In this document: positions 1-14,400 of the stretch, piece by piece | Layout of the letters: each line of letters opens with the position of its first letter | How positions within the stretch are numbered: position 1 is the first letter of the stretch | Assembly (NCBI GenBank): GCA_030549495.1 | Contig: JAUIRK010000885.1 | Span: 620,001 to 684,000, forward strand | Source: Nectonema munidae | Lineage: Eukaryota > Nematomorpha > Nectonematoida > Nectonematidae | Direction: 5' to 3' | Length of the DNA: 64,000 bases | Translations under genes and position numbers: made by a program | The notes under the pieces: model-generated | What the model was told of the DNA's origin: nothing | The model's database searches: none | The model's input: only the letters and a program-made list of their open reading frames with translations

Positions 1-2351
1 ATAATTAATTCAAGAGTACAAAATCTGGTGCATTTATTTTATTTACAATGAAAAGTTGTCCTTATTTAAAAATTTAAATTCGCTTAAGAACAAGGAATCT
101 ATTTCGTTTTAATCTAATTACAAACAAAAATGAGATAACACGAGTGATGTACTTTATTTCAGCCGTGAATATCAGTAAAAACTCAATAAAATAAAAGTTA
201 CCTGCTTCTTGAGACAAAATCAATCGAAATAGAGCACTTGCAGAGGGATAAGTCAAAAAGATCATCTATATTTGCAAAAAACTTTGTTCTTTTATCCATC
301 AAGTTGCGAGAAGTATAAGTTAAGGTAAATTTTTTCAGGTTTTGATAGGGTTGTATTTTACCACTTAAAATATTGTATACACTTCCTTTACTTATATGCG
401 GTAAGGATGCTTTTTCCCATAAAGAACAAACAGAATTAACAGTAGAAGTAAGAGGATTTTTAATTCCTTTGGTATTTTGAATTTTTTTGGGTAAAACATA
501 ACAGTCTCAATAAGTTGGAAGCTTTAATTTATGGAGACGGAGAGAACCAATGCTTACATATGAGCCGCATATATCTAAGTTGAAGGTTTGAAGAAGCAGA
601 CATGATAGACGAATAATCCAAAAATTGTATTCATATGCTGTCTAATCTAAGGCATATATGCTTAGATAAACTAGAGGACATCCCCTTATTTATATTAAAT
701 ATCTATCGTACATTCTATTTTATTGTTTATACGCTTGTGAATGTCAAAACAATATTTTAATTTCCGAAAATAGTTTAAGAAAGTGTAATTTTTATAACAT
801 CATATATATATAAGATTATATATACGATTTTTATAATACAGGCCAGTGAATAAGTTGGATAGTTTTGTTCACAAGTTCAGAATGTACCCTTAAGAAACAA
901 ATAGTAACAGAATGGTAAATAAAATTTATATTTCATAAAAAAATGTTTGTTTAATTCCATCAAATAAAGGGAGTGGCATGGGAAAGGAGGCGCCAAAAAT
1001 AAACCTTTTTAAAGGCGCGTAAAATATGAAGTTTGAAATAACATGACTACCAACAGCACTTCCAAGAAGCATTTTTCCGAAAGATCTTCCTTTGTGCATT
1101 AGAGAAATTAATAAGATAAAACTCGTGATGTCTGGAGTCGAAAGATAAAATTGAAGAATTCAAAACTAACTCTCTGCGACATAATATGACTTCAAATCTT
1201 TAATTAGTCTTCTTACCTTATTAATTAAAAATAAATACCTTATGGACATGTTTTTTTCAATTTATAAAAATTTTAATACTTTTTCAAAAATTTCTTATAT
1301 AAATAATCATAAAAATATATTTCTTACTGTAATCATCTTCAAACAATATCATATATAAGAATACATTTCAAAAAATCAATCAAAGCAAACTTTGGATATG
1401 CTTGATTGATTATTATGTATCTGTTTTTATAAGAAAAAAAACTTTCTACTATATTTTAAACCTAATTATAATATTTTAGTGATATTTGAAATAGTTAAAT
1501 GCGTTATATACAATGATTTAAGTAACATAAATGTTCAAATTTTTGATTCATAAGTTTTTTTTTAATTTTTCAAGTCATGATTTTTTTAGCTTCTTCGATT
1601 TGCTATAAAACTGATCAGAAATTTCTTATTTTCGAGAAAAATTCTTTCCCTATCTTTTAACCATTGGCACAAAATCATTAAAATATAACGTGCATCTCCC
1701 GTAAGGAATATTTTTGTGAAATTTTTTTATAAAGTCACTTTTGAAGTATTTCCGCCTACAATTCGATGTAGGTAAAAAATTTTCTAAAAAAAAAATAAAA
1801 AAAACTTTACAAGTTGGATGCTGCCATCCACTGCAAACATCACTCTGCAATGTTTAACTGGTGAGAGCTTGAACTTTAAATGTTAAACTAGTGAACGCCA
1901 ATAATGCAACTTTCTAAAATATACTCATTGGTCCAGAATGAGTGAACTTTCAGGTCTGAACTTTGCTGAAGGGTGTAATCCATATGAATGGTTTGAAAGA
2001 CTTTAATACTTCTATTCTTTATATTTGACGCTCGACTCTTTATGCTCAAGTTTGTTTACTCTCGACTAGTCCATAATTCAAAATTTATAATACAAATGGA
2101 GCGGTTAAATGGAAATACCGAAATACAGAAATTTAAGGATTAAATTTATCACATTTATGTAATGGTGGCATGATCATTTTTCAAAGTTCGAAAACTAATA
2201 GCTTTGGTGAAAAATTTTATGTTAAATAATTAAAAATTTACTGCTAATAAACTGATATAATAAGGCAACTATTATAACTAAGGTTTTTTTTTTGTTTTTA
2301 TATTTTTTTAACACTATTTTTATTTTAGATGATATAGTTAACGTTTTTGTG
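1..2351. other. AT-rich upstream flank, no gene recognised
   Basis: This stretch lies upstream of the calnexin-family start codon. It is AT-rich with scattered short frames that show no recognisable domain and no convincing splice context. It should contain the promoter and any 5' untranslated exon of the gene, but I cannot point to a core promoter element with confidence. Confidence 0.5.
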
Positions 2352-2411
2352 ATGCGATCCTCTTTTTTCCTTCTGTACCTTTTAGCTATGTGTCATTCTA
2401 TATTCTCTCAG
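2352..2411 (+). CDS. CANX: Calnexin exon 1: start and signal peptide
   Basis: Twenty codons from ATG to CAG, followed by donor GTATTT. The peptide is a hydrophobic leader (MRSSFFLLYLLAMCHSIFSQ) typical of an ER signal sequence. Ends in phase 0. Confidence 0.8.
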
Positions 2412-5400
2412 GTATTTTAATTTTCATTCAAAAAATCTATTTCTTCTCTATTTTCTCTAGACGCTAAAATCACCTAATAGTCAATATTCTTCTCCACACC
2501 CGAAAGGTCATGTCTTCTTTGCTGAAAACTTTGACAACATAGATCACTTTGAAACCAAGTAATTACTTCTTATAAGCTTTTTTAATGCATTAATGTCAAT
2601 TATTGTTATGATCATATTTTTGATATTTTTTTATTCAAATGTTGGTTTTTCTTATATTAAAATGTTTTGTTCGTTTTAAATTCTTTAAGTAGAATAAAAA
2701 TTAAATCAGGTTTCATATAGATCCATATTTTTTATACTTGGTCCCTTTTACAATTGAACCATATTAAACGTGAACCCCTTTACACTTCAATATCCATATG
2801 TACAATTGTATTTGCACTCTCTAACACTTCAAAAATAAAGGTGATGTAAGTTCAGGGTTAAGGTCGATGGGTGGATATTATCCTAGACACAGAGCCCGTG
2901 GCAAACAAAAATTTTAGAAAGGTGGCGGGCCCCAAATGGCCATTTTTTAGCTTTATCGGCAGACCACCTTGGAAACGAATACGCTTTAAACCTATTTGTG
3001 CTGCTTAACTAAAAAAGCTATTATACTAAATTAGCTCAGCCATATCCCTTCAAATTTTGCGAATTTTCATAAAATCGCTAGCTGCATCTTTTGATAGCAT
3101 TTCCATTGTAGTTGAATGCCTCTTTCATGTCAAAAACTCTCAATCAAAATAAAAATAAAAAATTTTTTACAAAATTTTGATATCTGTAGTTAACCATATA
3201 ACTACATGTCTGTATTAAATACTCCCATGAAAATTTATATTTATATATAATTTTGCACGCATGACACTTATATTTAATTTTATCAATAAACATGCTTAGT
3301 TTTTAGAAAATGTCAATCAAAATTTTGATTGATGATATATGTCCAATCTTAACCCTATTAGCCGTCACTAAAAATTTAATTATGCAAAATTGACTGAATT
3401 ATATCCCTTCAAATTTTGTGACTTTTCCTAAAATCGCTAGCTACATCTTTTGATACCATTTTTTGGTAGTTGAATATGACCCTCTCATGTCAAAAACGGT
3501 CAATCAAAAATTAAAATTTACCTTGAAAATTTAGAATTATATACAGGTTTGAACGCATAACACTTTATATATTTAATTTTTTCAATAATCATAGTTACTT
3601 TTTATAAAATGTCAATTAAAATTTTGATTGATCAGAAATATATCTAATAAAATCTCTAATTGGGTACTTCAAAAAAGTTTTTGGTTGTGAAAAAAAAGTT
3701 CCTCTTTTACAAATGAAAAAACTTTAAATCTATAGCTTATCCTCTAGGATTACAATTATCATTTAACTAAAATGGGTAGGAAATCTGAAAATTTAGAATA
3801 GGTCAGAGTTATCAGAACTTTCTTAGATGCTAATATGTGAAGATTTAGTCACTATCAAGATATTTTTTAATTTAAATAAGATTTGTCCATCTTTTTCCTT
3901 TTGCGTGAAAGAGAGAATCTTTTGGATGAAGAATGTGGACAACTTTTTGTAATTGAACAATGAACATCACCAATGATTCATCAGAAAAAAAACTGAACAG
4001 AGATTGGTGACAAATATTCCTGTTGAATATCCTTTCATATCACCTGATAATAAAATACACGATTCTAATAAAAAAGCCTAAGATCATCAAGAAGATTCTT
4101 TAGTCTTCTTGGCTAAATGACCTGAAAACCAAATTTTAAGATAAAATAATCTAAGCCTAACAGATACTTAGTTAAGTAGTTTTTTAGTAAAATTTAATCA
4201 ATATTTTTGTAGACAGTTTTAAGAAGTAAAGAGCATGCAAAATTTCTCCTAAAAAATTAATTGACACTTTTGGATATTTTGAAACCCGAAATTCAAAAAC
4301 TCTCTCTAGAAATGAAACCAACAGGATTTGCTACAAAAACACATATTTTATTCTAAATTTAAAAAAAATTTTGTAGACAGTTTTCAGACATAACCTCCAA
4401 ATTTGATTGACACGGTTATATATTTTCAAGCCTTACATGCAAAATCTGAGTGCATAAATGAACCCAGCATGATCAATTTAGTATAAAAAGATATATTTCA
4501 TGTAATATTTGAATTAATATATTTGTACACAATTTGATTTACACTTTGACACATTTTCAAACGGCAAAAACTTATTCCAGATATTAAATCGGCTTGTCCG
4601 ATTTAGCATAAAAACATACATTTTATGTAAAATTTAAATGAATATTTTATTAGATGTATAATAGATATCTTCAATTCACTTTAAGTATCCCAATTTATCA
4701 GTATGCAAAACGCTTTTTTGGAAGTCAAATTATTTCTTCAGACACATTTTCAAACAGGCTACAATAAGTTTTCTGTTAGAAAAGTTATTTGATCTAGCTG
4801 TGGTATTTTATAACTTATTACCAATTTATACACTTCACTTGGATCTTTATTATGTGACTTCTCACAGATGCTTCTTTAATTATGGTATCATTTCTTAGTT
4901 ATAGTTGATCTATTTTAAATTTTTTGAATTTCAAAAAAAGTTAGTAGAAATAGTAAAAATTCCTTATTCAAAATTTCCTAAGAGATGCATTTTCGAATAC
5001 TATCGTCATCAAAAGGTCTTAACTACCAATTGGTGGAGGAGGACTGTTTCTATTAACTTTTTTATAATTTCCTCTTCTTTTCAATGAATCAGCGCTACTT
5101 TATCTATTTGTTTTACTTTCAATGTTCTCTTTCATCTTTCAAAATTTTTCTAAACAAATACTCAAATACATCGAGCATTAATACGTCTTTTACTCTAGAA
5201 GATTTAGATCATTCAAACATAAAAACTTTTGAAAAGGAAGAAGTATTGAAAAGCAAAGAAAGGTATTATAAGATATTGTAATAGAATAAATACATTTTGC
5301 CACGATTTGCTGAGACGTAGTCGGAGTGGGAGATTTTAACCCTTTCGTGACCAGTGTACCATATATGATACATAAACAATTTTACCTTCGTCTGCTTTTT

Positions 5401-8400
5401 CAAATAGTTTTGTATATGAATCTTCTGCTTTTTAATAAATATCGTCTGATTTTTCTGGTCACGAAAGAGTTAAAGGGATAGAAATCAGAATCTGAGTCCG
5501 CATTTTTTAAAAATTATATAAGTTTTTAAATAATGGAAAAAATAATTTAAATTGTAAACGTATAGAGTGGCTCTTCTTTATTTGAATCCAGATGTAAACC
5601 AGAATTTCTCTTAAGGAATGTGTCTGCTTCTTTGAGATTGTGTTTCCGTCCGACGGCTTAACCCAAGGCGTTTAGCGGGACAATTTAGCTATTGTCTGTT
5701 AACTAGCTCTGATAGCCATTTTTTAAGATCCAGACTAATGTTTTAAATTTTTAACTATTTATAGCCGGTGTCGTATTTATATAATTATCTGGTTTCGCTG
5801 TTACAATCAATGATTCTCAAAGATAGAGGACCACACTTTCACTAAAGAAAACCTGTCAGATGTTTAGAATGTTTCAGATAAGATGCAAAGTTGTATGATG
5901 AATAAATAGTCTTTTTCTTTCACTGCTCTTTTGTTCGTTTACCGTTGCAAATGTTTTGATTACGTAATTTAGGTGTAAGATTGTCCAAATATAAGATCGT
6001 GCAAGTGCATTTGTTGCAAGTAATAAGGAATCATTTTTTTATATAAATTTGTCTGTCTATGACTATGAATGATACAAGATATCCAAAGATGCGGTTATTT
6101 GGAGAAGTTGATGGAGTAAGGAAGTAAAGGTAGATCTTGTTTTACATGGCTAAAGCAATTCAAAGCATTAAGCTATATAATGTCTATCCAAAAATCGTGT
6201 TAATCGCTAGAAGTCGGGAAAAATATAGAAGATATCGAGGGAGCATATGGGACTCTACCTGAGATTATTATTATGACTATGAATTTTGTGCGCGCATATG
6301 TGAATATTTATGAATGTCTCTAAATGTGTGAGTTTCTTATCTCCCGTAGCGTGTTCTTATGATTCGTTTGGAACATTTAAAAATACTGCAATATCACAAT
6401 TTTTCAAAGTTGTATGTAACTGTCAAAAATTGAATATCACAAAAATATGACTTATGTTTTTAATTTTTAATTGTCCATATTGCATCCAAGGAAAGAGTAA
6501 TCTTACTTAGATGGACAAATAGAGGTGTCGGAGTGGGTAATCGAACCTGCATTACTCGATAAATACCAGACGCTTTCACTGCTGAATCAAAATTAAGGTT
6601 TTGCTGAGATTCATCGATTGAAGAGGAAGAAAATAAAGTTTTCCACAATTTTATATAATTATTTTCAAGAGAAATTATATGCCCTCTATAATTATAGACC
6701 GATGGCAATTTCTAGATTTGCCCTTTAACCGGTTAACAACCATAGTCGACATATGTCGATTTACAAAAATAAAACCGTCTACATTTATTGAACACTAACC
6801 CCTCTAAAATAAGACCCCCTCCTCCCCCTCTACAATACGACCTTCCTCAAAGATACGACTTTGTTTATACACACAAATAATATTTACATTATTATATCCG
6901 TCTTAAACGACTTGTATAACCTCTCAGATACGGCATCAATTTAAAATGTTGATATATTATGCATAGCGAATACATGTTTATTTTAATTTTATATCTCATG
7001 CTAATGATTTTTTTTTAATATTAATTAAAATTAGTATTATTTTTAGTAAATGTTCACTTTTTAAAATTTTCCTTTTCAATAGGATTGATTTTTATGTTCA
7101 TTTCATAACAAATTGTTTTATTGATAAAAAATAAAGAAATTATAATACTGTCATGATATTATCAAAAAAATCATAATTTTTGAAACACCTCTGTAACGAC
7201 TTCCTTTCAAATACGACTTTCTAAATGTGGCTGGATGATGAGTCGTATCTGAGAGGGTTTACTGTACTTTTTAATACAAATATTCTCTTCGTTAACGGGT
7301 ATTGCGCGCTCTGCTTTTGCTCAATTATGAATTTAAATATTACTCATTTTTGATGAACGATAAAATAAATTTATTATTCTCTAAAGATAGATTTTGGGTT
7401 TAGAAAAATTCTAATGTTTCCCCCCTTTTTTAACTCTATATTATATCTTACTTATATCATAAACGTTATATAACTTATACATCACGTAGCGGCATTGACC
7501 TTTGATGTATTTGTTGTATAAATATTTCTTTGATTTTCATTGTTTGCTTTCTCCTACTAAATTATATTCTTTCTTAATACCCTTTATAAATGATTGTGAT
7601 TCTAAAATAGATTTCTTCTTCTTTCTTTCTTCTATATATGACTAACGTAGACCAACATCTAAATTTCTAACTCAACAACTAAATGTAGTTTTACGATTTC
7701 ATCAATCGAACGTATGAACTACGCTTACGTCTTTTTTTGAAATTTTCCTTCAATCCTTTATTCTCAATTTTTGTTTGATTTAATTATAATAATAATGTTT
7801 CCTGTTTTTAATGTTAAAAATAATTTCCTATTTATTTAATGTCTATACAAAACTTTTTTTAAGCAATATTTTTAAAATTTTAACTCCCAGACTGATGAAT
7901 ACCTAAAATGATCTATTTTTTTGTCATTTATATCTTTAAAAAGTAAATTGAAATATGAAGAGTCTTTATTCAAAATTTTTAAGAGATAAATTTCCCACAA
8001 CTTCGTTATCAACGGATCTTCAACTGCCAACTGGGGAAGGAGCTATATTATTTTATAATTATAATAATAATAATGTGTTCTTGCTTTTAGATGGGTGAAA
8101 TCATTAGCAACTTATATCGATAGAAGTGGTAATTCTCGTCGAAAATATATTGGTAAGCATTTCTACATTTATTACAGAAGAATAAGTTATTTTCATGCGA
8201 AAATTAAGCCTATGCATCCATACTGAATTTCAAATATTTTTGCTATCAACAATTAAATAACACATATGCCCAAAGTTATTTTATGAAATTCCTCATATAT
8301 CAAAATCCTAATTTGGAAAAGGTATAAAAAATCTGGTTACCTTGTGAGTACTTAAACTAAATTTTTCTTTTAGCTTACTTATTAATTTTTTTGCCAAATG

Positions 8401-11400
8401 TTCCTGATTAATGAATGAGTCCTGAATTTTAAAAAGTATCACTTTTACCAATAACTCTTGAAAATCGAAGTTATCCACACCTTATTTTGCCATAAAACAT
8501 ATTTCATCCAATCTGCTATAAAAAATCTTTTGATTCAATCTTCTTTCAATGTTTACCCCTTTAAAATTCATTAAAAGCAAATGGTAATGGTAATGGTACC
8601 GTAGGGTGTTTTGATCTAAAAGGCACAAATGCGCCGCCTGTATCGAACTATGAGGAAAGCAAGCTTGATGTAGGATCGAACCCAAGACCTTGAGTTATCG
8701 AATCCGGCATCTAACCAACCATACTCACGTCCCTTATTTAAAATTAAAATTTTAAAAGCATTAAAGGCAAATGTTTGTATGTTGTGAGCAGGACCTAGAC
8801 AGAGGCGGGAAGCGGAGGCTGGTGCGCTATTGGGGGTGGGCATTGGGTCATAGCCCCCTTTTAACCGCTTAACGACCGAGGTCGACTTTATAAAAATTAG
8901 TTATCCTCTCATTATTCTGTTGCCTTCCAGTCAAATAGTTACTTTTGTAAATAGAAATATACTAGAATCTCAATGTAATACGAACTACCTTTTAAAAGTC
9001 CAACCCTCTTAATAATAAGCACGTAGTTATCATGCTTATTTTTAAAATCCTATTATGTTATGATTATATTATGTACAATGAAAAACCTTAGATCTCCTTG
9101 TTCACAATTCTGGCTGCGCCAATGATAACGAAATGACATAATTTTACTCCTCCTCAATATACTAAGTGTTGCAGTATCGTTGTCTGTTTCGGTAAAAGCA
9201 TTTTGTAAGTACATAAATAGCTAGTGTATTATTTATTCTGTAATGAAGAGAAAAGCCCCACTTTAAGAAATGTTTTGAATTAGTATGCGGTAATTGTAAA
9301 GAATTGATTTACCAGTTTTTAACATATTTTTATCTTCCTTTATTCTCAATAGAGTATTTATAATTTAGTTGAGATACGTGTGGTTGTGTTTGTTCACAGA
9401 ATAAAATAAGGTTAACATTTCTGTTATTAATTTTTTTGAAAAATTGAATCATAAAGCTTTGAGGTTTTGAGGGAGGAACCTTCCACTTCATTTAGGGACC
9501 CCATTATTTATATAAGAACTCCGAACCAATTATTTTAAATGGCTTAAAAAACTTGGAGACAAATATATTTACTGAAATAAATGATCTAACTGCCTATACT
9601 TACTTACAACGGATCTTTTGAGGAGCAAGTTCCATTTGTTTATACTTTTAATTTGGACTATTATTAGGTCGTTACTTTTCACCCAAATACCTCCAAATAT
9701 CAAACAGTTAAATAAATTTAAAAATACTTTTTCTACTCTAAATTTTAAGAGTTTATCGTATACATTTTGCATTCAATACCTTGTCTTATTTTCTAAAAAT
9801 AAAAAAAATGTCAAATTGATTAAATATTTTTCAAAACATTGTTTTAACAAAATTTTCTATAAAATAACATCTGAATTTAATATAATTTATCAACAATAAA
9901 TACTTATATCATAAGTATAGGATATCTTATTATTATAGAGTATAGTATAGGATGGGCGTGAGTATGGTTGGTTAGATGCTGGATTCGATAACTCAAGGTC
10001 TTGGGTTCGATCCTACATCAAGCTTGCTTTCCTTATAGTTCGATACAAGCGGCACAATTGTGCCTTTTCGACGAAAACACCCTACGGTAGCATTACCATT
10101 ATATACATACATTTAGTTTTTTTATTTGAACTTCGAAATTTAATTTGGTTGTTCCTTTTTTAATTTTAATTCTTGTCGTATATTATTGAAAGCATTTGTA
10201 TAAGAATGTCAAGTAGTTTTCTGACGCAGTATTCTGTAAGGTAAATAATTGTCTCTCTAATTTTTAGAAATTTGATAATAATTATAATATCGAGTTTACT
10301 AATTATTCAAATGTCCAATTTATAGTTTTGCTAATCACTACAACTTAACCCTTTGAGGGCCAGAAGTTTAAGACTATTCCTCTGCATTTCTTTTCAAATG
10401 GGATTTTACATATTTAATGCAGACGATTGGCAGAAGCAACTTCGCTGGTATGGACACGTTTTGAGAAAAATGAACACGATTTGGTTCAGTAAACTTGACA
10501 AGAACAAGTGAAGGGGGAAAGGAAGTTTACACTGTTAAGATGGGGCCTTGAAGAATTGAATCTTTGAGAAGATGATGCTCAAGATAGGTGCAAATGGAGA
10601 CGACGAATCATGGCCACCTTACCTCATCTTGGGGATAAGGTGTAGGCAAAGAAAGAAGGCAGAGAACTTTCATTTCTTGGGACACATGTGTATCACACTG
10701 GTCCTTGATTTTTCGAAAATTGAGGACTATGCAGTAGGCACATTTAGTAATCCATTCGTACTTATGAGAGTTTGATTCCGACATGATATTATGTGCGTTT
10801 CTATTGGTAAAAGTGAATGTATCGCACGTGTTTTCATTGAAAAGACGCAGATGAAATTAAATTATTATTAGCAAAGAATATTAAAGAACTTTACTCAGGC
10901 GCCCAATTCATGATGATTGATTCCCAGATTGTACAAAATTACACTCAACACTGCTTTAACACCCACCTCAATTATATACAAACACTTGTACATAGCAACG
11001 AGATTTACTTCTTCCAATTTAATCCTGTTTGAGCTTATTGATCTTTATTAAACAATCACCTGTTCACAAAGGTAACTTTTGATGGTTTCTTCTAATCCTT
11101 AAAGTAGATACACGGAAATCAAATTATTTTTTGTCTTAGTCGTGTAATTTTTCTGAATTTGACTCCTACTCTATTTCTCCCGACCCCATTACCTTTCTAG
11201 AAGTAAGCATTTCTATCTCTGACTTCTAACCCACTTCTAAAGTTAACTATTTATTCTATTAATTATATTGCGTTTATCACGATCGTTTTAATTTAGGCGA
11301 ATGGCAGTTGAAGTCTTCTGAGCTTTTCGTAGATGATTACGGTCTTCATTTAAAGGTAATAGCCACATTATTTTCTCATTAAGCGACTTTTTGAAATCAT

Positions 11401-14400
11401 GCTTCTTATCTTTTAGTCTAAGAGCAGTTTTCACGCAATATCCACACCTCTATTTGAGCCTTTTATTTTCAATGATCAATCGCTCCTGCTTCAGTATGCT
11501 TAATCTTTAACTTCTTCATAAACGAATTACCGCATTTTCCGTTCTATAAGTCCATATTTTTTCAGCAAGTTGCCAACCTCGATCTATCGTCCACTTCGAC
11601 TTATGTAAGGGTTAGGTTAATTGTAATATGTAGGTTAATTGATAACTGCGTATCAGTAATGACTCCTCTCATTTTGACATGTTTACGATTCCTTGACCTT
11701 ATTCTAAACATCTTATTCCTTAAATTTAAATTTATAGAAAAGTTTTGTTAAATTAGATTTTTTTTGGAGCGTTGTTTATTTTAAAAGTTTTATGTTTCTT
11801 TAATCTTAAAATTCATATTAATTGAATATGATTGAGTTGTTTTTTTTATTTATGATATGGCTTTTCAACATTTCAATAAATTTAAATTCGAAGGTTAATA
11901 CATTTTAATGCATTGGTTCTCAAACTGTGAGCCATGGCCCCCTGCGAGCCATAAAGCAAAATTGAAGGGGCCATAATCTGAGGAATGCATAAATAAAACG
12001 AGATAGTTTAGCGAGTAGATAGCCGGTGGAGGGAAGGCTTCTTATCCCTCCTGTGAATACTGTGGATACGCTACAGTCTTCCAACTAGAGCACTTAATTG
12101 TTACAATGTTATCAAATTTGTAAGATTCAAAGATTAAATCACATAGCGTAGGATTAATAAACTTTTTCCATCCAGTGGATTTTCTATGTTTCCTTCTTCT
12201 TCTTTTTTTGTTTATTCTTAAAACACCTTTTAGCAAAATGCCCTTTTTAACCCGTTATTGACCAGAATAATCAGACGATATCTAATGTAAAGCAGAAGAT
12301 TTGTATTAAAAAGCATTAATAAACGCAGACGATTTTATTTTTGTTAGGTCGACTGTGGTCGATAACGGGTTAATTAATCATATGATTATAATTGTTAGAA
12401 ACTAGTAGACCTCACGGTATTCACCGGCTATGATTGTTGTGGGGGCCATAGAAAAGGATCATGTATGAAAAGGGGGTAACGATCAGAAAAAGTTTGAGAA
12501 GCACTGTAATTTAAAGTATTTAATTAGTTTGTAATTATTTAAACTTTTGTTATTTGGATTGCAATAAATTATGTTTGCTGAATTTTTTCTAATCTCAAGC
12601 CATGATACTTGACGCTTTAAAGGTGAGGTTTTTAAAATTAATCATATGTTTGCATTTTGCAATGAGTTTTATATAACTCTTTGAGGAGGAGAATTTTAAA
12701 GACTCTTTTTCAATGGATATATAGTTAAAGTAGACTATTTTCATTTCTTGGGAAACTGGTGTCGCACTGGCCCTCAAATGGATAACTTAAAGCAGACGAT
12801 TTTTATTTTGTTAGGCACTGGGGTTCGATTGGGGTTGAACGGGTTAAAGTTTATGTCATTTCCTCTATTCTAAAGTGGTTGATCTTTCTGTGTTTTTTGA
12901 AAACAATACTAATTCTATCAAACATGTACATGCAGAGATAGATATATTTTAATATATGGTTATGAATGTCAAAATCTGACCTTTCTCTGGCTTACATGTT
13001 CTAATTCTTTGCTGAATTTCTAAGGTATGACGTGAAGTTTTCTGAAAATTTCAAGTGTGGAGGCGCTTATATAAAACTTTTGTCTCAATCAAGATACTTA
13101 AAGTTAAAGATGTTCAGCAATACCACTCCCTATACAATTATGTTTGGTCCTGATTTATGTGGAAATCACCCCAAAGTAGATATGCCAGTGATTCAAATGT
13201 TCTAATGCACATCATGCACTTGGAGTTTATTTTTAGGTTCAATTCATTTTCCATCACAAAAATCCGATATCAGGTATATACGAAGAAAAGCGTGTCAAGG
13301 CCAGCCTTGTTCCCCTGATGCAATACTTTTCTGCAAACTTGACACACAAGTTCAGCCTCTTATTGCACGCATCAAACTCGTATAGCATCTTTGTTGATGA
13401 CAATTTGATTCTTCATGGAAGCTTGTTCACTGATTTTTAGTATACCCCTTTTCTTCGACTTGTAAAACGCAATTTTTTACGCATAAACAAGATCTCTTTA
13501 TTCAGTGCGCCACATTTTATAATATTTCAAACCATTATTTTTAGATGACTTCTCTTTTCTTCTAACATTTTTCAACCATAAAAATAATTAGAAAATACTC
13601 TAGGATTATCTGGAAAACATAAAATGTTCAGTCAAATTTACTAATGAAAAACTGTTTAATTCCGCCTGCCCTCAAAATCTTTGAATCCTTATGTCAACTT
13701 TCTGCCCATTTGGATTCAATAGTAGTATTCATGCAAACACAATATATTTACTTTGTAAGTGAATAAAAACACAGCATATTTAAGTCAATCATGCACTTTT
13801 TTATTTTTTACAAAAAATAGAGAGTCATAACAAGTTTTTTGGTGGTGACTTTTACATATTTATCATATCTTGAACGCCATTATCACATTTCTCATCCCTT
13901 TTTTTTAATCATCATTCAGCTTATTATTATTATTATTATTTTCTTTCTCCACAATTTCTTTTGAATGGATAATTTTGAACAATCTTTCCTTTTTTGAATC
14001 ATATGTGAAGCTGAACTTCTTTCTGAATTTTGAAGAAAAATTATACTTTTGTATGTGTATTTAGATCTGATCTATCTAAAACAAAAATAAGTAATTTTTT
14101 TTCGAAAAAATTAAGTCTAAATGGATCTAAGGAGAACACAAAGCTTAATATTCTTAAGTAGAATTTTTTTGTTTATATTGCTCTGATTGTTATATTTCTC
14201 TTGTTTCGTAATAATTATCTTACTAAGTTTAGCTATTTTTTCCTAAAAACAAATGAAATAAATTTGCATTAAATAACGAAACTAATTCGTAAATCTAATT
14301 ATTTAATCTTCTGAACACCACCTTGCTTCCTTTCAACTTACAAACATGTTCCTGCTATTATAAAATAAATATATTATTATTGAATAGGAATTCTATAGCT

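Noticed and set aside
4905-5281. Two overlapping short frames in calnexin intron 2
   Set aside because: No conserved domain, and part of the stretch is duplicated near 7.9 kb in a repeat-like way.
12042-12236. Basic 64-residue frame on the minus strand inside the non-autonomous hAT
   Set aside because: No match to a BED finger or other hAT domain that I can recognise; probably chance.
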